Positions 50,910 to 59,668 of a stretch of 64,000 nt of DNA are shown here, piece by piece (position 1 is the first letter of the stretch; each line of letters begins with the position of its first letter). The position numbers and the translations under genes were made by a program. This DNA is from Psychroserpens luteolus (GTDB taxonomy: Bacteria > Bacteroidota > Bacteroidia > Flavobacteriales > Flavobacteriaceae), in contig NZ_JAHVXI010000006.1 of assembly GCF_021032705.1 (NCBI RefSeq), positions 62,001 through 126,000 on the forward strand, in the 5' to 3' direction. Below the pieces are notes generated by a model. The model did no database searches. It was not told the origin of the DNA and was given only the letters and a program-made list of their open reading frames with translations.

Positions 50910-50923
50910 TAAAATATTTTAAA

Positions 50924-50943
50924 CTTTCAAAAATTATTGAAAG
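50924..50943. promoter_or_regulatory. Inverted repeat CTTTCA-N8-TGAAAG, operator copy 3
   Basis: In the divergent region between the regulator (50883) and the T9SS gene (50996). Same arms and spacing as copies 1 and 2. Confidence 0.7.
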
Positions 50944-50995
50944 TTTATTTTTAATTTATTTTTTTATTACATTTAGCTTACTAACTACTCTTACT

Positions 50996-51706
50996 ATGAA
51001 AGGAACACTACTCTCTTTATTCTTTTGCTTAATTACTGCCTTTGGCTTCTCTCAAATTGAATTGCAACCAAATCCGAGTAATATTAACTCAGGAACATTT
51101 ACTTTTAAATATGGAGAATTAGGAGATTATTCCATTTTTGATCCACTGGGTAATCCTAACTTATACCTCTATACGGGTTTACAAACTGATGCTGATCCTA
51201 TAACTTGGGATTATAACGATGGTGAGTTTACATTAGCTAATCTTGGGCAAATGATTCCGTTAACCTATGATAATGGTTTGGGATATTATGTAGCAACGTT
51301 CAACCCTAAAACACGACAATATATAGAAGAGGTTTCTCAAAACCTTGTAACCGTGCCCAATGGAACTCAAGTTAATGATTGGTATTTTTTAATAACGACC
51401 AATGATCTATCACGACAATCTATCGATTTAAAAGGAACAGATTATGGTTTCAATGCGTCTACTTTATCGGTCAACGGCTTTTCAGTAGGAGATGATATTA
51501 TAGTCCTAAATGGCAGCCTTAAGTTTTCAAAGCAAGGTACCTATAAAATTAAAGTTTATAATATTCTAGGTAAACTTATTCGGGATAAAAGTTTTATTAT
51601 TACCAGTAGCTTAACACACGACTTAAAGTTAGAAAAGCATGGCATTTATATTGTAAAGATAACTTCGGGACAAACCACTAAAACAGTAAAACTACTACGA
51701 CATTAG
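50996..51706 (+). CDS. Secreted protein with T9SS type A sorting tail
   Basis: A 236-residue secreted protein: signal peptide at the start ('LLSLFFCLITAFGFSQ'), a beta-sandwich body reading 'FTFKYGELGDYSIFDPLGNP' and 'YLYTGLQTDADPITWDYNDG', and a type IX secretion C-terminal domain ('GTYKIKVYNILGKLIRDKSF', 'HGIYIVKITSGQTTKTVKLL'). The body resembles SusE/SusF-like starch-binding or related beta domains, but I cannot name it. It is divergent from the GbsR-like regulator with an operator between them, so it may be regulated by it. Confidence 0.8.
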   Translation: MKGTLLSLFFCLITAFGFSQIELQPNPSNINSGTFTFKYGELGDYSIFDPLGNPNLYLYTGLQTDADPITWDYNDGEFTLANLGQMIPLTYDNGLGYYVATFNPKTRQYIEEVSQNLVTVPNGTQVNDWYFLITTNDLSRQSIDLKGTDYGFNASTLSVNGFSVGDDIIVLNGSLKFSKQGTYKIKVYNILGKLIRDKSFIITSSLTHDLKLEKHGIYIVKITSGQTTKTVKLLRH

Positions 51707-52486
51707 TTATCGTATCTGTAGATGAATATGATCATCATGACGTACTGCTTGACATCCGTGAAAACGTATTTTTGAATAGTGATTTAAGCTCAATGCGTCC
51801 TTGAGATAAGGTTCAATAAATAGTTTTTGTGATTTCGGGTGCTCAAGCAACTTTTGTATTAAAATGGCTGTGTTGTTTTTATCGAGTTCTAAATCATTGA
51901 TGGTTCCAAATGTGAGGTATTTTGGAAAATTATATTGCCAATAGCCTTGATCTCTACATTTAGTTGAGTAGGTTCCGTTCTCTTTTACATAAACACCATA
52001 ACCAGAAACAGAAGGCTTTTTGTTAGTGGGTTTCCCATCATTATCTAAATACTGAAATGAAATATCAATTTTTTTTCCATCATTGTGACTTAAATGCGGA
52101 AGTAAAGGGAATCCATCAAAAAATGGAAAGTTAGCATCTAAATAGGTTATAACCATCGGATGGTATTTCAAATCTTCCGCTGTATGTTCTAAAAGTTGTT
52201 TTAACTCAGGATCGACATAATTTCTGAAGAGTAGAGGATATATATAGTTTTTAGGTTTTAAATGACTAGAAATTATAGGAAGTTGTTCTCTGCCAAAATA
52301 CTTGGCTATAGGCGGAACAATCAAAAGATTAAAAGCCAAATATATTACTGGAAATACGTAACGCTTCTTCTTTTTATATCGAATAGCAGTGATGCTGGAT
52401 AAAATCCATATGATACCGCCAACTTGTGTTACAATAGTAAGACATACAACAGCGATAATATGGGCAAGCCCTTTTAGTAGTGACAT
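51707..52486 (-). CDS. Membrane protein with LAS-type (M15/MepA-like) metallopeptidase motifs
   Basis: A 259-residue protein with two N-terminal hydrophobic helices ('IIAVVCLTIVTQVGGIIWIL' and 'FPVIYLAFNLLIVPPIA'). In the soluble part, 'LSHNDGKKIDISF' and 'AVRHDDHIHLQIR' at the C terminus fit the His-x(6)-Asp and His-x-His zinc motifs of LAS peptidases (M15, MepA). Such enzymes cut peptidoglycan cross-links. I have not seen this exact architecture named. The zinc-site match is from these two motifs only, so the peptidase call is tentative. Confidence 0.65.
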   Translation of the reverse strand: MSLLKGLAHIIAVVCLTIVTQVGGIIWILSSITAIRYKKKKRYVFPVIYLAFNLLIVPPIAKYFGREQLPIISSHLKPKNYIYPLLFRNYVDPELKQLLEHTAEDLKYHPMVITYLDANFPFFDGFPLLPHLSHNDGKKIDISFQYLDNDGKPTNKKPSVSGYGVYVKENGTYSTKCRDQGYWQYNFPKYLTFGTINDLELDKNNTAILIQKLLEHPKSQKLFIEPYLKDALSLNHYSKIRFHGCQAVRHDDHIHLQIR

Positions 52487-52512
52487 TTATATCTAACGAG
52501 AAACAAGTACTA

Positions 52513-54546
52513 TTATTTGGCAATCAATCCAGCACGTTTTAATAAAGCATCTGGTTGAGGTTCCTTTCCTCTAAAACGCTTATATAGCGTCATTGGATCT
52601 TCAATACCGCCTTGAGAAAGTACATGATCTTTAAATTTCTTAGCAACATCTTTATTGAATACCCCTTCTTCTAAGAAATATTCAAAAGCATCTGCATCCA
52701 AAACTTCTGCCCATTTATAACTGTAATAGCCAGAACTATAACCACCTTGAAAGATATGAGAAAAAGCAGTGCTCATACAGTTTTCTGCAACGTCAGGATA
52801 GAGCTTAGTATGCTCAAAAGCTTGTTTTTCGTGGTTTTTAACCGACGTTATTGACGACGGATCTTGGCCATGCCAAGACATATCCAATAGACCAAAGCTA
52901 ATCTGTCTTAAGGTTTGCATACCTTCATGAAATGTAGCCGATGCCTTAATCTTTTCAATGAGCTCCATAGGAATCATTTCGCCTGTCTTATAGTGTGTGG
53001 CAAACAACTCTAAGGCTTCCTTCTCATAGCACCAATTTTCTAAGACTTGACTTGGTAACTCTACAAAATCCCAAAACACACTTGTACCTGATAAACTAGG
53101 ATAGGTGGTATTGGCTAACATCCCATGTAAAGCATGACCAAATTCATGAAATAAGGTGGTGACTTCATTGAATGTTAAAAGTGAAGGCTTGCTTTTAGTA
53201 GGCTTCGTGAAATTACAAACGATGGAGATATGAGGTCTATCATTTACATCATGTTTAATATACTGAGGTTTATAAACCGTCATCCATGCACCATTACGTT
53301 TTCCTGCCCTTGGGAAGAAATCGGCATAAAAAATAGAGACCAAATTCCCTTTGGTATCGGTTACTTTATAGGTTAAAACATCTTCATGATATTTGTCTAT
53401 AGTATTAATCTCTTCAAATTTTAAATCGTATAAACGTTCTGCAATAGTAAACGCTCCATCAATAACATTTTCGAGTTTGAAATAAGGTTTCAACTGTTCA
53501 TCATCTAAGCTGAATAATTTTTGTTTTAACTTTTCAGAATAATAAGATCCATCCCATTTTTGAAGTTGATCAATACCATCTAAATCTTTGGCAAATTCTT
53601 GTAAGTTATTGAATTCGCGTACGGCTGCTGGTTTTGCTTTATCTAAAAGTTCATTTAAGAATGTTTCAACAGTTTCAGGTGTTTTTGCCATACGTTCTTC
53701 TAAAACAAAATGGGCATGTGTTTGATATCCTAAAAGATTGGCTCGTTCATGGCGAAGTCTTACAATTTGCAATACATTATCTTGATTGTCTAAATCATTT
53801 CCTTTAAAAGCTTTCGCTCCAGCTGCAATAGCTAATTTTTTACGTAGTTCTCGATTATCAGCATAGGTCATAAACGGAATGTAACTCGGGTAATCTAATG
53901 TGATTAACCAGCCTTTTTTACCTTTTGACTCTGCTAATTGTTGAGCGGCCTCTTTGGCGCCATCAGGTAATCCAGAAAGATCAGCTTCGTTAGTGAGGTG
54001 CATTTCGAAGTTATTGGTTTCGGCTAAGACATTCTCGCCAAATTTGAGTTTGAGTTTACTCAATTCTTTATCAATGGCTCTGAGTTGTGTTTTTTTATCT
54101 TCGGAAAGATTCGCACCATTTCTAGAAAAGCTTTTATATTTCTTGTCCAACAACGTCTGTTCTTCAACGGTTAAATCTAATGAAGCCTTTTGTTTATAAA
54201 TAGTTTTTACACGCTTAAATAAATCTTCATTTAGGGTAATATCATTACCAAATTCTGAAAGGAGGGGAGAGACCTCTTGTGCAATCTTTTGGATTTGGTC
54301 GTTGGTTTCGGCACTGTTGAGATTAAAAAATAGACTAGATAATCGATCTAATTCTTCTCCTGAAAAATCCAAAGCTGCAATAGTGTTTTCGAAGTTTGGA
54401 GCTTCGGTATTTGCAGTAATGGCATCAATTTCAGCACGTGCTTTTTCTATTGCTTTTAAAAATGCAGGTAAATAATCTTCATTTTTAATTTTTGAAAAAG
54501 GGGCTGTATGGTATGGTGTGTTGAATGTCGAATTTAAAATACTCAT
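52513..54546 (-). CDS. M3 family metallopeptidase (Dcp/oligopeptidase A-like)
   Basis: A 677-residue cytosolic or periplasmic M3 peptidase. The zinc site is 'TLFHEFGHALHGML' (HExxH). The downstream 'FEHTKLYPDVAENCMSTAFS' and 'FQGGYSSGYYSYKWAEVLDA' match Dcp-type enzymes, as does 'SAETNDQIQKIAQEVSPLLS' at the N terminus. It hydrolyses short peptides. No signal peptide is seen, so it probably acts in the cytoplasm. It lies 6 bases downstream of a lipoprotein gene. Confidence 0.93.
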   Translation of the reverse strand: MSILNSTFNTPYHTAPFSKIKNEDYLPAFLKAIEKARAEIDAITANTEAPNFENTIAALDFSGEELDRLSSLFFNLNSAETNDQIQKIAQEVSPLLSEFGNDITLNEDLFKRVKTIYKQKASLDLTVEEQTLLDKKYKSFSRNGANLSEDKKTQLRAIDKELSKLKLKFGENVLAETNNFEMHLTNEADLSGLPDGAKEAAQQLAESKGKKGWLITLDYPSYIPFMTYADNRELRKKLAIAAGAKAFKGNDLDNQDNVLQIVRLRHERANLLGYQTHAHFVLEERMAKTPETVETFLNELLDKAKPAAVREFNNLQEFAKDLDGIDQLQKWDGSYYSEKLKQKLFSLDDEQLKPYFKLENVIDGAFTIAERLYDLKFEEINTIDKYHEDVLTYKVTDTKGNLVSIFYADFFPRAGKRNGAWMTVYKPQYIKHDVNDRPHISIVCNFTKPTKSKPSLLTFNEVTTLFHEFGHALHGMLANTTYPSLSGTSVFWDFVELPSQVLENWCYEKEALELFATHYKTGEMIPMELIEKIKASATFHEGMQTLRQISFGLLDMSWHGQDPSSITSVKNHEKQAFEHTKLYPDVAENCMSTAFSHIFQGGYSSGYYSYKWAEVLDADAFEYFLEEGVFNKDVAKKFKDHVLSQGGIEDPMTLYKRFRGKEPQPDALLKRAGLIAK

Positions 54547-54552
54547 TGTCTC

Positions 54553-55386
54553 TTAGTTGTATGCGTTGTAATCAATTAATGTTGTGCCTTTATCGTCTAA
54601 TAAGCTTAAGTTACCATTAGAAAGTTTATAGGTCCATCCAAAAGGTTCATTCTCAATTTTGTAGTTCTGATATGTATCGGTCGTTTCTATAGGAATTAGT
54701 TTTTGAAGTCGATGTTTACGCTTTAGGTATAACGAATTATCAGACATTTTTACAAACTCAAAAAAGCCTTTCTCTTCAATGTTATTCATACGTTCGATAT
54801 TCCATTTGCCAACTATGTCTTTAACTTCCAGCTGTGCTAATTTTTTTTGTTCTTCTTGAATTTTAAAAAGTGTTTCGCTTACAGTACTGTAACTTTTATT
54901 ATTTAATTTTTCCAATAATGCGTTGTACTTGTTATCTTGTTGGAACAGTGAAAAGTCATAAAAGGTTATAGATATACCTTCTAATTGATAGGCTGGAAAT
55001 TTACCTCCAAAAGACTCTATAACTCCTCCTGTTTTTTTACATTTTTGGATAATTGGCCAAAACGCAAGATTAGCATCTCCAATATAATTATGGGTAAAAT
55101 TCAAAATGGGAACGACATTATCTGGAGTATATACGTCATCGCCATGAATTTCAAACATTAGAGCAGTTCTTATCATATTTGTTATTGAGATCGAATCGCC
55201 CTGTAAATGACCTTTAGTCTCTTTTAAATAGGTAATTTGATCTAGGTCATGGAGTTCTTTCCAGTAATTTTTTAGCTCTTGCTCGGTTTTCAATGCTGAA
55301 ATTTCAGTAGTATATTGATCTAATAGTTCGTTTTTAGAACAATTGAAAATCAAACATAGGCCAAGCAATACAAGTGTTTTCTTCAT
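54553..55386 (-). CDS. Hypothetical lipoprotein
   Basis: A 277-residue protein with lipoprotein signal 'MKKTLVLLGLCLIFNCSKN' and a predicted helical N-terminal part ('LKTEQELKNYWKELHDLD'). A middle region follows ('DNVVPILNFTHNYIGDANLA'), and the C terminus is beta-rich ('IENEPFGWTYKLSNGNLSLL'). I recognise no family. It is 6 bases upstream of the M3 peptidase gene and is likely co-transcribed with it. Confidence 0.65.
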   Translation of the reverse strand: MKKTLVLLGLCLIFNCSKNELLDQYTTEISALKTEQELKNYWKELHDLDQITYLKETKGHLQGDSISITNMIRTALMFEIHGDDVYTPDNVVPILNFTHNYIGDANLAFWPIIQKCKKTGGVIESFGGKFPAYQLEGISITFYDFSLFQQDNKYNALLEKLNNKSYSTVSETLFKIQEEQKKLAQLEVKDIVGKWNIERMNNIEEKGFFEFVKMSDNSLYLKRKHRLQKLIPIETTDTYQNYKIENEPFGWTYKLSNGNLSLLDDKGTTLIDYNAYN

Positions 55387-55455
55387 TTAAAATAGAGTCA
55401 TTTATTTTATTATATCATTAACTAATCGTTAAGAGCGATATATCAAATTAATTAT

Positions 55456-55463
55456 TACTTTTG
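55456..55463 (+). promoter_or_regulatory. Isolated -7 box pointing into a gap before purE
   Basis: TACTTTTG, a full TAnnTTTG match followed by CACTATT. No plus-strand gene follows within 1.8 kb, but a hairpin terminator does at 55521. Confidence 0.35.
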
Positions 55464-55469
55464 CACTAT

Positions 55470-55548
55470 TATTAAAACTTATTTTTTGTAAGATTTAGTA
55501 AGAATTGATTAATAGCTCTAAAACCTCGTGTAAAAGCGAGGTTTTTTT
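55470..55548 (+). ncRNA. Candidate small RNA between a -7 box and a terminator
   Basis: An 80-base AU-rich segment lies between the box at 55456-55463 and the terminator stem at 55521-55548 on the plus strand, with no coding potential. It may simply be the 3' end of the purEK transcript read from the other side. No family recognised. Confidence 0.25.
55521..55548. terminator. Terminator after purE (bidirectional)
   Basis: AAACCTCG / CGAGGTTT stem with an 8-base loop. T runs lie on both strands, serving purE on the minus strand. Confidence 0.8.
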
Positions 55549-55560
55549 ATGTTAAGCCTA

Positions 55561-56040
55561 TTATAGGTTCTTTGAAGATTCTATAACTTTAGCCTTTAAG
55601 CTTTCTTTGTAATTTAGTATTGTAGTTAATACTTTTTCATTAGACGACCCTATAATTTGAGCAGCTAAAATACCAGCATTTTTTGCACCATTTAAGGCTA
55701 CTGTAGCAACAGGAACACCACCTGGCATTTGAAGTATTGACAACACCGAATCCCATCCATCAATAGAATTACTACTTTTTACTGGAACACCAATTACTGG
55801 TAATGGTGATAATGATGCAACCATTCCTGGTAGATGCGCAGCACCACCTGCTCCAGCAATTATTACACTTATCCCTCTAGTGTGGGCTGTCTTGCTAAAA
55901 TCGAATAATTTTTCAGGTGTTCGATGTGCAGATACAATATCGACTTCAACGTCAATATGAAATTCTTTTAAGATGTCTATGGCATCTTGCATGACAGGAA
56001 GATCACTCTTACTTCCCATAATTACAGCTACTTTACTCAT
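55561..56040 (-). CDS. purE: 5-(carboxyamino)imidazole ribonucleotide mutase
   Basis: A 159-residue PurE with the usual start 'VAVIMGSKSDLPVMQDAIDI', the core 'VEVDIVSAHRTPEKLFDFSK' and 'VIIAGAGGAAHLPGMVASL'. It converts N5-carboxyaminoimidazole ribonucleotide to 4-carboxy-AIR in purine synthesis. It lies 2 bases downstream of purK, forming the classic purEK pair. A strong terminator follows. Confidence 0.96.
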   Translation of the reverse strand: MSKVAVIMGSKSDLPVMQDAIDILKEFHIDVEVDIVSAHRTPEKLFDFSKTAHTRGISVIIAGAGGAAHLPGMVASLSPLPVIGVPVKSSNSIDGWDSVLSILQMPGGVPVATVALNGAKNAGILAAQIIGSSNEKVLTTILNYKESLKAKVIESSKNL

Positions 56041-56042
56041 AA

Positions 56043-57197
56043 TTATTTACTTATAACTTTTATCGTTTGCTTTACAGTTTCGGCTATGCGCCTAGCTTCA
56101 CTTATGTCTTTGTTAACAATAGTCACATGTCCCATTTTACGAAAGGGTCGTGTTAGTTTTTTTCCGTAGATATGTGGTGTAACTCCATCGAGCTCCATAA
56201 TATCAGTAATATTCTCATAAACAACATTTCCGGTATGCCCTTCAGCACCAACCAAATTAACCATGATACCACCAACTTTACTCTCTGTTTTTCCTAAAGG
56301 GAGGTTTAAAATTGCCCTTATGTGCTGTTCAAATTGAGAGGTATAACTGGCTTCAATCGTTTGGTGTCCAGAATTATGTGGTCTCGGCGCCACCTCATTT
56401 ACAAGAATATCATCGGTTTCAGTTTGAAACATTTCAACAGCTAATAAACCAACATGATCAAATGCTTTTGACACCTTCATGGCAACATCTATTGCTTTAT
56501 TTGCAACAGCCTCATCAATTCTTGCAGGACAGATTACATATTCAACTTGGTTTGCTTCTGGGTGGAATTCCATCTCCACAACAGGGTAGGATTTAATGGC
56601 TCCATTTTTGTTTCTAGCCACAATCACTGCCAATTCATTTTTGAATGGAATTAAGTCTTCAATAATACATTCACCATGAGGAAGGTCTTTCAAGTCTGAT
56701 AATTGCCGTACTATTTTAACACCATTGCCATCGTAACCAAATTGTGCTGCTTTCCATACAAAAGGAAAATCAAGAACTTCATTCTCAAGTGCGTCTTCAA
56801 CTTCAGAAAGGTAAGCGAATCTAGTAAAATCTGATGTTGGTATATCATGATCTCGATAAAACAACTTTTGAGTGGCTTTATTTTGAATCGTTCTCAATGT
56901 TTTAGATGATGGATAAACACTAACACCTTCTTTTTCTAATACTTCAAGTGCATCAACGTTCACGTTTTCAATCTCAAAAGTGAGCAGGTCTACTTGCTTT
57001 CCGAAGTTATAAACCGCATCAAAATCCATTAAATTGCCTAAAGTAAATTGATTACACGCTAGTTTACAAGGCGCTTCATTGCTTGCGTCCATAACATGTG
57101 TGGTAATGTCAAATTTACGTGTTGAATACAACATCATTTTGCCTAATTGACCACCACCAAGAATACCGAGTTTGAAATCTGAAGAAAAATAATTCAT
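56043..57197 (-). CDS. purK: 5-(carboxyamino)imidazole ribonucleotide synthase
   Basis: A 384-residue ATP-grasp enzyme with the N-terminal 'KLGILGGGQLGKMMLYSTRK', the ATP-binding 'FPFVWKAAQFGYDGNGVKIV' and 'LAVIVARNKNGAIKSYPVVE', and the metal/phosphate 'VNEVAPRPHNSGHQTIEASY'. It makes N5-CAIR from AIR, bicarbonate and ATP, feeding PurE. Divergent from the hpt-adk gene with about 155 bases between them. Confidence 0.96.
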   Translation of the reverse strand: MNYFSSDFKLGILGGGQLGKMMLYSTRKFDITTHVMDASNEAPCKLACNQFTLGNLMDFDAVYNFGKQVDLLTFEIENVNVDALEVLEKEGVSVYPSSKTLRTIQNKATQKLFYRDHDIPTSDFTRFAYLSEVEDALENEVLDFPFVWKAAQFGYDGNGVKIVRQLSDLKDLPHGECIIEDLIPFKNELAVIVARNKNGAIKSYPVVEMEFHPEANQVEYVICPARIDEAVANKAIDVAMKVSKAFDHVGLLAVEMFQTETDDILVNEVAPRPHNSGHQTIEASYTSQFEQHIRAILNLPLGKTESKVGGIMVNLVGAEGHTGNVVYENITDIMELDGVTPHIYGKKLTRPFRKMGHVTIVNKDISEARRIAETVKQTIKVISK

Positions 57198-57324
57198 ATG
57201 TGTTTCCTCTAAAAGGAAAATCTAAAAGTTAAACCTATCGCTTTTGTTTCACAAAAATACATTATAAAATAGAAAGGATTAACAAAAATGGAATTCAAAA
57301 ATCGGTAATCGACAATCTATTGAT

Positions 57325-57332
57325 TATCTTTG
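57325..57332 (+). promoter_or_regulatory. -7 box of hpt-adk
   Basis: TATCTTTG, a TAnnTTTG match 21 bases before the GTG start at 57354. Confidence 0.55.
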
Positions 57333-57353
57333 CTTTTTTAAAATCAAAATCTA

Positions 57354-58463
57354 GTGATTAAACTACACGATTTATACTTCAAACCTTTTATTTCTGAACA
57401 GGAAGTTGATGCTATTGTTCAAAATATGGTAGATGACATTGCTAAGGATATGCAAGACGATATACCTGTATTTGTTGGGATTTTAAATGGGTCATTTATG
57501 TTTGTGAGTGACTTTGTGAAAAAGTATCCAAAACCTTGTGAAGTCACATTTATTAAACTAGCGTCATACGAAGGCTTAAAATCTACCGAAGATATTCATC
57601 GCCTAATTGGTTTAACTCAAGATTTATCAGGACGAAAAGTAGTCATCTTAGAAGATATTATTGATTCTGGAAAGACCCTTGAAGAAGTTCATCGTATTTT
57701 TCTAAATGAAGGTGTAGACGAACTCAAGATCGCAACACTTTTTTACAAACCTGAAGCCTACAAAAAAGATTATAAACTACATTATGTTGGTAAAGAAATC
57801 CCAGACAAATTTATTGTTGGTTATGGATTAGATTATGACGGTCTTGGCCGTGATATACCAGCTATATATCAATTAAAAACAACACAACACATGACTAACT
57901 TAGTGCTATTTGGACCTCCAGGCGCAGGAAAAGGAACACAAGCTAACTTTTTAAAAGAAACGTATAACCTCATACATATTTCAACAGGAGATGTGTTTAG
58001 ATTCAATATAAAAAATGAAACAGCCTTAGGGATGTTAGCTAAGTCTTATATGGATAAAGGTGAACTGGTTCCAGATCAAGTAACCATAGACATGCTAAAT
58101 GCCGAGGTAGAGAAAAATGCAGATGCGAACGGATTTATATTTGACGGATTTCCAAGAACGAATGCACAAGCCGAAGCACTAGATAAACTCATGAATAGTA
58201 AAGATTCTCAAATTAATGCTATGATTGCCTTAGAGGTTGATGATGAGGTATTGGTTGAGCGTTTGTTAGAACGTGGAAAAACTAGTGGACGAAAAGATGA
58301 TGCCGATGAGTCTATTATTAGAAACCGTATTACAGAGTATTACAACAAAACAGCAATATTAAAAGACTACTACACTGCACAAGACAAATACTTTGGTGTT
58401 GATGGCGTTGGTAGTATTAGCGAAATTACAGAGCGATTAAATGCTGTAATTGATAAACTTTAA
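57354..58463 (+). CDS. Hypoxanthine phosphoribosyltransferase-adenylate kinase fusion
   Basis: A 369-residue protein from a GTG start. Residues 1-179 are a hypoxanthine-guanine phosphoribosyltransferase ('VPVFVGILNGSFMFVSDFVK'-like core, PRPP loop 'ILEDIIDSGKTLEEV'). Residues 180-369 are a complete adenylate kinase: P-loop 'LFGPPGAGKGTQANFL', 'FIFDGFPRTNAQAEALDKLM' and 'RLLERGKTSGRKDDADES' with a short LID. No stop lies between them, so they are one protein, joining purine salvage (IMP/GMP) and AMP phosphorylation. An internal ATG at 57891 could also give free adenylate kinase. Confidence 0.92.
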   Translation: MIKLHDLYFKPFISEQEVDAIVQNMVDDIAKDMQDDIPVFVGILNGSFMFVSDFVKKYPKPCEVTFIKLASYEGLKSTEDIHRLIGLTQDLSGRKVVILEDIIDSGKTLEEVHRIFLNEGVDELKIATLFYKPEAYKKDYKLHYVGKEIPDKFIVGYGLDYDGLGRDIPAIYQLKTTQHMTNLVLFGPPGAGKGTQANFLKETYNLIHISTGDVFRFNIKNETALGMLAKSYMDKGELVPDQVTIDMLNAEVEKNADANGFIFDGFPRTNAQAEALDKLMNSKDSQINAMIALEVDDEVLVERLLERGKTSGRKDDADESIIRNRITEYYNKTAILKDYYTAQDKYFGVDGVGSISEITERLNAVIDKL

Positions 58464-58501
58464 TTTTTTAATCGGTAAACGATTTTACATAATATAAGAC
58501 T

Positions 58502-59500
58502 ATGACTGAGGGTAACTTCGTTGACTATGTTAAAATGCATGTGTCCTCTGGAAAAGGAGGACAAGGCTCTGCACACTTACATCGAGAGAAATTTATAGAA
58601 AAAGGTGGTCCAGATGGAGGCGATGGTGGTCGTGGTGGTCATATCATTGTGCGTGGAAATTCTAATCTATGGACATTATTACACTTAAAATTTAAGCGTC
58701 ATGCTCGTGCTGGTCATGGCGGACATGGCAGTAAGAGCAGAAGTACAGGTGCCGATGGAGAGGATGTTTATCTAGATGTACCCTTAGGAACCGTAATCAA
58801 GGATACTGAAACCGATGAGGTATTATTTGAGATTACAGAAGATCAAGAAGAACAAATCGTTGCCAGAGGCGGAAAAGGAGGCCTAGGAAACTGGCACTTT
58901 AAAAACTCACGTAATCAAACGCCACGTTACGCGCAACCTGGCCAACCTCTCGAAGAAAGAGACATCACCATAGAACTAAAAATCTTGGCAGATGTTGGTT
59001 TGGTCGGATTTCCAAATGCAGGAAAATCAACGTTATTATCTGTTATTACTGCTGCCAAACCTAAAATTGCAGATTACGAGTTTACCACTTTAAAACCTAA
59101 CTTAGGCATTGTGGAGTATCGCGACTTTCAAACCTTTGTTATGGCAGATATTCCCGGAATTATAGAAGGTGCAGCTGAAGGAAAAGGCCTTGGTCATTAC
59201 TTTTTACGTCATATAGAGCGTAATTCAATCCTACTATTTTTAATTCCTGCCGATGCCGATGATATTAGAAAGCAATACGATATCCTTTTAGATGAACTCA
59301 AACGTTACAATCCTGAGATGTTGGATAAAGAGCGTATGATTGCCATTTCAAAAAGCGATATGCTAGACGACGAACTTAAAGCAGAGCTTAAGACAGAATT
59401 AGATAAAACATTGCCAATCGATTACCTGTTTATTTCATCTGTAGCACAACAAGGCATCACACAATTAAAGGATAAGCTCTGGAAAATTCTTAACGATTAA
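58502..59500 (+). CDS. obgE: GTPase ObgE/CgtA
   Basis: A 332-residue Obg protein. The Gly-rich N-terminal Obg domain (1-157) reads '[20 protein letters not shown]' and '[20 protein letters not shown]'. The GTPase domain has G1 '[14 protein letters not shown]', switch I '[11 protein letters not shown]', G3 'DIPGIIEGA' and G4 'ISKSD'. It acts in ribosome maturation and stress control. The C-terminal OCT domain of longer homologues is missing, as is usual in Bacteroidota. It lies 38 bases after adk. Confidence 0.96.
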   Translation: MTEGNFVDYVKMHVSSGKGGQGSAHLHREKFIEKGGPDGGDGGRGGHIIVRGNSNLWTLLHLKFKRHARAGHGGHGSKSRSTGADGEDVYLDVPLGTVIKDTETDEVLFEITEDQEEQIVARGGKGGLGNWHFKNSRNQTPRYAQPGQPLEERDITIELKILADVGLVGFPNAGKSTLLSVITAAKPKIADYEFTTLKPNLGIVEYRDFQTFVMADIPGIIEGAAEGKGLGHYFLRHIERNSILLFLIPADADDIRKQYDILLDELKRYNPEMLDKERMIAISKSDMLDDELKAELKTELDKTLPIDYLFISSVAQQGITQLKDKLWKILND

Positions 59501-59502
59501 TA

Positions 59503-59610
59503 GTTGGGCGTTGCCCTTTTTCGTAATACTGCAAAGGGCCAGGCTCTCATCAGTCGCTTCTCGACACCTATCGAGAGAGCTCCAACAATGACTCCATCCT
59601 TAACGCAACG
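59503..59610. repeat. Flavobacterial-type intergenic repeat with nested hairpins
   Basis: A segment of about 108 bases starting GTTGGGCGTTGCCC and ending CCTTAACGCAACG. These ends match, from memory, a dispersed repeat seen between flavobacterial genes (GGGCGTTACCC...CCTAACGC). Inside are two hairpins: GCCCTTT/AAAGGGC (59513-59539), and GCTCTC/GAGAGC (59543-59580) around CTCGA/TCGAG. It lies just after the obgE stop. A 74-codon minus-strand frame crosses it but looks like chance. Confidence 0.55.
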
Positions 59611-59668
59611 TATAAAGTTAAAGTTGTTAGTATCAATCATTTTTTGATTATCTTTAAAATAAAAAGCA

